From NCBI GenBank assembly GCA_035562735.1, contig DATMWB010000027.1, positions 1 to 15,895 of the forward strand: a stretch of DNA of 15,895 nucleotides. Direction: 5' to 3'. This document shows positions 12,594 to 15,895 of this stretch, piece by piece. Source of the stretch: UBA12158 sp035562735. Lineage in GTDB: Bacteria; Patescibacteriota; Microgenomatia; UBA12405. The translations under genes were made by a program, and so were the position numbers. Position 1 is the first letter of the stretch; every line of letters begins with the position of its first letter. The notes under the pieces are model-generated. The model saw only the letters and a program-made list of their open reading frames with translations. It ran no database searches and was not told the origin of the DNA.

Positions 12594-13515
12594 CCCACTT
12601 TTATCAATAATTATCGTCTCTTTTAACACCTGTCAAATTACGCTTGATTGTTTAAAATCTGTCTTTGCTGACAAGGGACTAGAATTTGATCTTAAAGTTT
12701 CTTCAAAAAACGAAAAAATTCCCACAGAAATAATCGTTGTCGACAACAATTCTCAAGACAATTCTGTAAAAGAACTAAAAAAAGTAAAAAACATAACTTT
12801 TATAGCCAATAAAGAAAATACTGGTTTTGGCAAAGCCAACAATCAAGCCATAAAAATTGCCAAAGGTAATTACATCCTTTTATTAAACTCTGATACCATC
12901 GTTCTCCACTCAGCCATCAGCCAAAGTCTCAACTGGCTTTCTGCCCATCCTGAGGCTCATATGTGTACCGCTCAACTGCTAAACAAAGACCTAAGCATTC
13001 AGGCAAGTGGTGGTTCCTTTCCCAACCTCTTAAATACCATCGCCTGGTCACTTGGACTTGATGACTTACCATTTTTTAATTCAATAGTTCCCGCTTTTCA
13101 CCCCCACACCCCCCAATTCTATACTCGAGAAAAATACTATTTAAAAGATCATCAACAAGACTGGGTAACCGGTGCTTTTATGTTGATACGTCGCTCAATT
13201 GTCGATAAAACAGGTGGTTTTGATGATAAATACTTTATGTATGGTGAAGAAGTAGAATGGGCCTACCGTATGCACCTAGCCTTACCTCAATCACAAACCT
13301 GGTATCTAGTAGGGCCACAAATCATTCATCTAGGCGGTGCCTCGGCTATCAAGCGCTCCGACCCCATAGTTCGAGAATACACCGGAGTAATCTCATTTTT
13401 TGAAAGACATCGACCAAAATGGCAAACAGCTCTTGTAAAAAAAGTTTTAAAAATAAATGCCTTTCTGCGAAGTTTAGTTATTCCTATCTACAAAGAAGTA
13501 TGTCAAAGAATCTAA
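12583..13515 (+). CDS. Family 2 glycosyltransferase, rhamnosyltransferase-like
   Basis: This is a 310-residue inverting GT-A transferase. Motifs are LLSIIIVSFNTCQITLDCL (residues 6-24), IIVVDNNSQDNSV (50-62), ENTGFGKANNQAI (78-90), and LLLNSD (99-104) as the metal site. The later WVTGAFMLIRRSIVDKTGGFD and YGEEVEWAYRM form the catalytic base region, and IIHLGGAS closes the domain. This is the WbbL/RfbF-like layout of polysaccharide loci. An insertion of about 15 residues between the first helix and the VVDNNS strand (LEFDLKVSSKNEKIP) is longer than usual. Its start lies within the end of the preceding gene, and its last 16 bases overlap the start of the polymerase gene. Acceptor and sugar are unknown. 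Confidence 0.92.
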   Translation: MPANPLLSIIIVSFNTCQITLDCLKSVFADKGLEFDLKVSSKNEKIPTEIIVVDNNSQDNSVKELKKVKNITFIANKENTGFGKANNQAIKIAKGNYILLLNSDTIVLHSAISQSLNWLSAHPEAHMCTAQLLNKDLSIQASGGSFPNLLNTIAWSLGLDDLPFFNSIVPAFHPHTPQFYTREKYYLKDHQQDWVTGAFMLIRRSIVDKTGGFDDKYFMYGEEVEWAYRMHLALPQSQTWYLVGPQIIHLGGASAIKRSDPIVREYTGVISFFERHRPKWQTALVKKVLKINAFLRSLVIPIYKEVCQRI

Positions 13516-14891
13516 ATATATTTCGCATCATTTTGGCTTCATTAATTCTCTTTATTCCTCTGTATCCAAAATTTCCTCTATTAAGTGTCAATGGCACCTA
13601 TGTTGCCGTTCGCCTTGATGATATTGTCATTGCTTTTTCTTTTTTAATTTGGTTTATCTTTCAGCTAAAAAACAAATTTCCTCTTTTTAAACAAAAAATT
13701 ACACCACTATTTATTGCCTATTTTATAGCCATTTTAACTAGTACCCTCAATGCAATTTTAGTCTACCAAAACACTTCACCTTCAATACTCTTACTAAATA
13801 CCTTTAGACGTTTTGAATATATTTCGTTATTTTTTATCACTATTGAAGGAATAAAAAATATCAAAGATTACTTTTTTCCCTACATATTTTCTCTAATTGC
13901 CCTGGTAGGTATTGCAATTTATGGTTATGGTCAAAAGTTTTTCCAATTTCCGGTTATCTCGACCATGAATGAAGAATTTTCCAAGGGCCAACTACTCCAA
14001 ATGAATGTCTGGACCCGAATCTCCTCAACCTTTGCCGGTCATTACGATTTGGCAGCTTATTTAAGTCTAGTCTTAATCATAATTGTATCCGCGGCCATTA
14101 TTACCAAAAATAAATGGCTCAAAACATTTTCTTTTTTACTCTTTTTAATTGGGTTTCATCTGTTAACCCTAACCGCTTCTCGAGTATCCATTTTTTCATT
14201 TTGGGGAGCCACGATTATTGCCCTTTTTCTAATTAGAAAATATATTTGGATTGTCCCTGTGTCACTTCTAGTTATTTTTAGCATTATCAACTCCAAAGAT
14301 CTAAATCAGCGTTTGTTGGCCACCATCCCTGCCTTAAAAATTCAAATAAACAAAAGTAAACCAAGTCCCACCCCAACCCCAACTCTTGCTCTCCCAACGC
14401 CTGTTGTTATCGCAGTTACCAAACCTACAAAACTAACCACTCCCACTCCCACTGTTTTTAGACATCAACCTGAGGATGAATATATCCCTGTCGACGCCGA
14501 TGCTGGTGTTGCCCGCTCAGGAGAAATTCGTTTTAATGTTGAGTGGCCAAGGGCCATTACTGCTTTTAGAAAAAATCCTTTGCTTGGTACAGGACTAGGT
14601 TCCATTACTCTAGCTACAGACAATGATTATCTTCGTAACCTCGGTGAAAGTGGTATCTTTGGATTCCTTACCTTTTCAATAATATTTATTTACTTATATA
14701 TAAAAACACTTCCTCTAATCTTAAAAAGACCAAAAGACCTACAATCCCAACTTGCACTTGTATTTTTTTCGGTAACCATCTGTATCTTTGCTAATGCTGT
14801 CTTTATTGATATCTTTGAAGCCTCAAAGGTTGCTTATACAATTTGGATTATTCTTGCTCTTTATTATCAAATTCTCCATCTAAAAAAATGA
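13500..14891 (+). CDS. O-antigen ligase/polymerase-like membrane protein (Wzy/WaaL type)
   Basis: This 463-residue polytopic protein should join or polymerise lipid-linked oligosaccharides on the outer membrane face. Hydrophobic segments occur near residues 8-22, 39-56, 69-89, 104-114, 127-143, 184-202, 208-224, 229-245, 248-263, 385-402, 418-434 and 445-460. Family signatures are RISSTFAGHYDLAAYL (173-188), TLTASRVS (223-230), and a large outer loop ending NPLLGTGLGS (359-368) and DYLRNLGESGIFGF (376-389). The outer loop carries a Pro/Thr-rich stretch at 287-318 that is unusual for the family and resembles a flexible wall-spanning linker. The start at 13500 overlaps the GT2 by 16 bases; the open frame back to 13419 is judged not to be the start. 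Polymerase and ligase cannot be told apart here. Confidence 0.88.
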   Translation: MSKNLNIFRIILASLILFIPLYPKFPLLSVNGTYVAVRLDDIVIAFSFLIWFIFQLKNKFPLFKQKITPLFIAYFIAILTSTLNAILVYQNTSPSILLLNTFRRFEYISLFFITIEGIKNIKDYFFPYIFSLIALVGIAIYGYGQKFFQFPVISTMNEEFSKGQLLQMNVWTRISSTFAGHYDLAAYLSLVLIIIVSAAIITKNKWLKTFSFLLFLIGFHLLTLTASRVSIFSFWGATIIALFLIRKYIWIVPVSLLVIFSIINSKDLNQRLLATIPALKIQINKSKPSPTPTPTLALPTPVVIAVTKPTKLTTPTPTVFRHQPEDEYIPVDADAGVARSGEIRFNVEWPRAITAFRKNPLLGTGLGSITLATDNDYLRNLGESGIFGFLTFSIIFIYLYIKTLPLILKRPKDLQSQLALVFFSVTICIFANAVFIDIFEASKVAYTIWIILALYYQILHLKK

Positions 14892-15895
14892 CAAAAAAAA
14901 GACGTATCCTCATGATTACTCCTTACATCCCTAGATTGTCTCAATCAGGAGGTCAGAGAAGCTCCTATTATTCAATAAAGTACCTTGCTCCCAAAAATGA
15001 AATAACCTTGATTTGTTTTAGTCGGGACGAAGAGGGGGTAGAAGATGTCCGTCAATATTGTCAAAAAGTGATTGTTGTAAAAAGAGGTAAAACCTGGGAT
15101 TTGAAAAAAATCTTTGCCACTGCCTTTAGTCCCTATCCCTTTTTAGTGGTCAACTATATCTCAGATGATTTTAGAAAAGCAATTCAGGAAGAAATCGATA
15201 CTCAAAAATTTGATCTTATTCACTGCGATTGTTTTTATCCCATGCCCAATATTCCCAAAACAGATATTCCCGTCGTGCTTGTTGATTTAACCATCGAATA
15301 CGCCGTTTACCAACACTATGTTGAAAGTCTTAGTGGTTGGAAAAAATTGATTGCTCCAATTTTGTGGGTTGATGTCAGAAAGTTAAAGTATTGGGAAACC
15401 CATTATTGGAAAAATACACACACTGTTGTTGCCTTTGGAATTGAAGACCAAAAAATCATTTCTGAAATAACCGGACGAAAAGACATTCAGTATTTTCAAA
15501 ATGGAGTCGATCAAAAATATATAGATGCTCCTATCAAAACAAAAAAATCAAAAAATCCAAGTATTCTTTTTGGTGTTTCCAATATGAAATGGATGCAAAA
15601 TAGAGAATCTGTCGAGTTGATTTTAGATAAGTATTGGCCTCAAATTAAAAAGAAAATCCCCAACTGTGAACTAAATATAATTGGTAGATTTGCTCCTGAC
15701 TTTTTTGGTAAATACGCCTCAAAAGACATTATAGTTGCTGAAGCAGATGCCGACGGCCAATCAAAAGATCCCCAATATTATTACCAACGCTCGTGGCTCC
15801 TTCTGGCACCCATGGGAAGTGGTGGTGGCACCAGGAATAAATTTTTAGAAGGCATGACCTTTGGCATGCCTGTTATTACCACCCCCGAAGGTGGT
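14888..15895 (+). CDS. Family 4-like glycosyltransferase (partial, first 336 residues)
   Basis: This gene runs off the right edge. It begins MTKKRRILMITPYIPRLSQS with the glycine-rich SGGQRS acceptor loop of GT-B enzymes. It continues to a C-terminal domain with YFQNGVDQKY, ILFGVSNMKWMQNRES and LNIIGRFAPDFFGK, then a donor region SGGGTRNKFLEGMTFGMPVITTPEGG. That last block is the GSGTR.K.LE version seen in TuaH/Stp1-like transferases. There the first glutamate of E-x7-E is replaced by glycine or threonine residues, so this is a subfamily feature and not damage. The start overlaps the polymerase stop as ATGA, which places it in the same operon. The remaining C terminus and any further genes are outside the window. 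Confidence 0.88.
   Translation, partial: MTKKRRILMITPYIPRLSQSGGQRSSYYSIKYLAPKNEITLICFSRDEEGVEDVRQYCQKVIVVKRGKTWDLKKIFATAFSPYPFLVVNYISDDFRKAIQEEIDTQKFDLIHCDCFYPMPNIPKTDIPVVLVDLTIEYAVYQHYVESLSGWKKLIAPILWVDVRKLKYWETHYWKNTHTVVAFGIEDQKIISEITGRKDIQYFQNGVDQKYIDAPIKTKKSKNPSILFGVSNMKWMQNRESVELILDKYWPQIKKKIPNCELNIIGRFAPDFFGKYASKDIIVAEADADGQSKDPQYYYQRSWLLLAPMGSGGGTRNKFLEGMTFGMPVITTPEGG

Noticed and set aside
13419..13499. N-terminal extension of the polymerase
   Set aside because: It overlaps the conserved end of the GT2 and encodes a polar stretch unlike the membrane-helix start at 13500.
1..15895. tRNA or rRNA genes and insertion-sequence transposases
   Set aside because: I saw no cloverleaf, rRNA core sequence or transposase motif on either strand, although weak cases could be missed by eye.

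Overview
The window is AT-rich, tightly packed bacterial DNA: start/stop overlaps of the ATGA type, very short intergenic gaps, few Shine-Dalgarno (SD) sequences, and TGA used as a normal stop. With a four-helix-bundle (S23/IVS) gene, a HigBA-like toxin-antitoxin pair, many glycosyltransferases, and a small bitopic unknown protein, this suggests a Candidate Phyla Radiation bacterium, probably of Microgenomates type. That assignment is inference. The use of TGA as stop argues against Gracilibacteria and Absconditabacteria.

Left arm (about 5010 down to 1, minus strand): a promoter and a SAM-I-clan riboswitch precede metK (S-adenosylmethionine synthetase). Then come a four-helix-bundle gene, galE-like UDP-glucose 4-epimerase, ugd-like UDP-glucose 6-dehydrogenase, and two DPM1-like family 2 glycosyltransferases, the last cut by the window edge. 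This arm makes UDP-galactose and UDP-glucuronate and starts lipid-linked or surface sugar transfer.

Middle (5022 to 6650): a plus-strand toxin-antitoxin module with palindromes over the toxin start and between the two genes. It converges, with a 2-base gap, on a minus-strand UPF0104/LPG-synthase-like membrane protein. A near-symmetric -10 sequence lies between that gene and the divergent right arm.

Right arm (6654 to the end, plus strand): GT4, DUF192 protein, GT2, two adjacent GT4s, a hexapeptide acetyltransferase, an unknown bitopic membrane protein, GT2, a Wzy/WaaL-like polymerase or ligase, and a partial GT4. Together the arms look like a surface-polysaccharide locus: sugar nucleotides from the left, chain assembly, O-acetylation and polymerisation or ligation from the right. 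No initiating phosphoglycosyltransferase, Wzx flippase or chain-length regulator is visible here.

The most unusual signal is a family of arrays with 8-base period (units such as CTACTTAT, CTACTAAT, CTATTTAT). Two arrays flank the four-helix-bundle gene in inverted orientation. They take in the metK stop and the galE start codon. Three more lie inside glycosyltransferase genes, where they encode related linker peptides (STS...NY.S). This looks like one dispersed repeat that tolerates both intergenic and in-frame locations.
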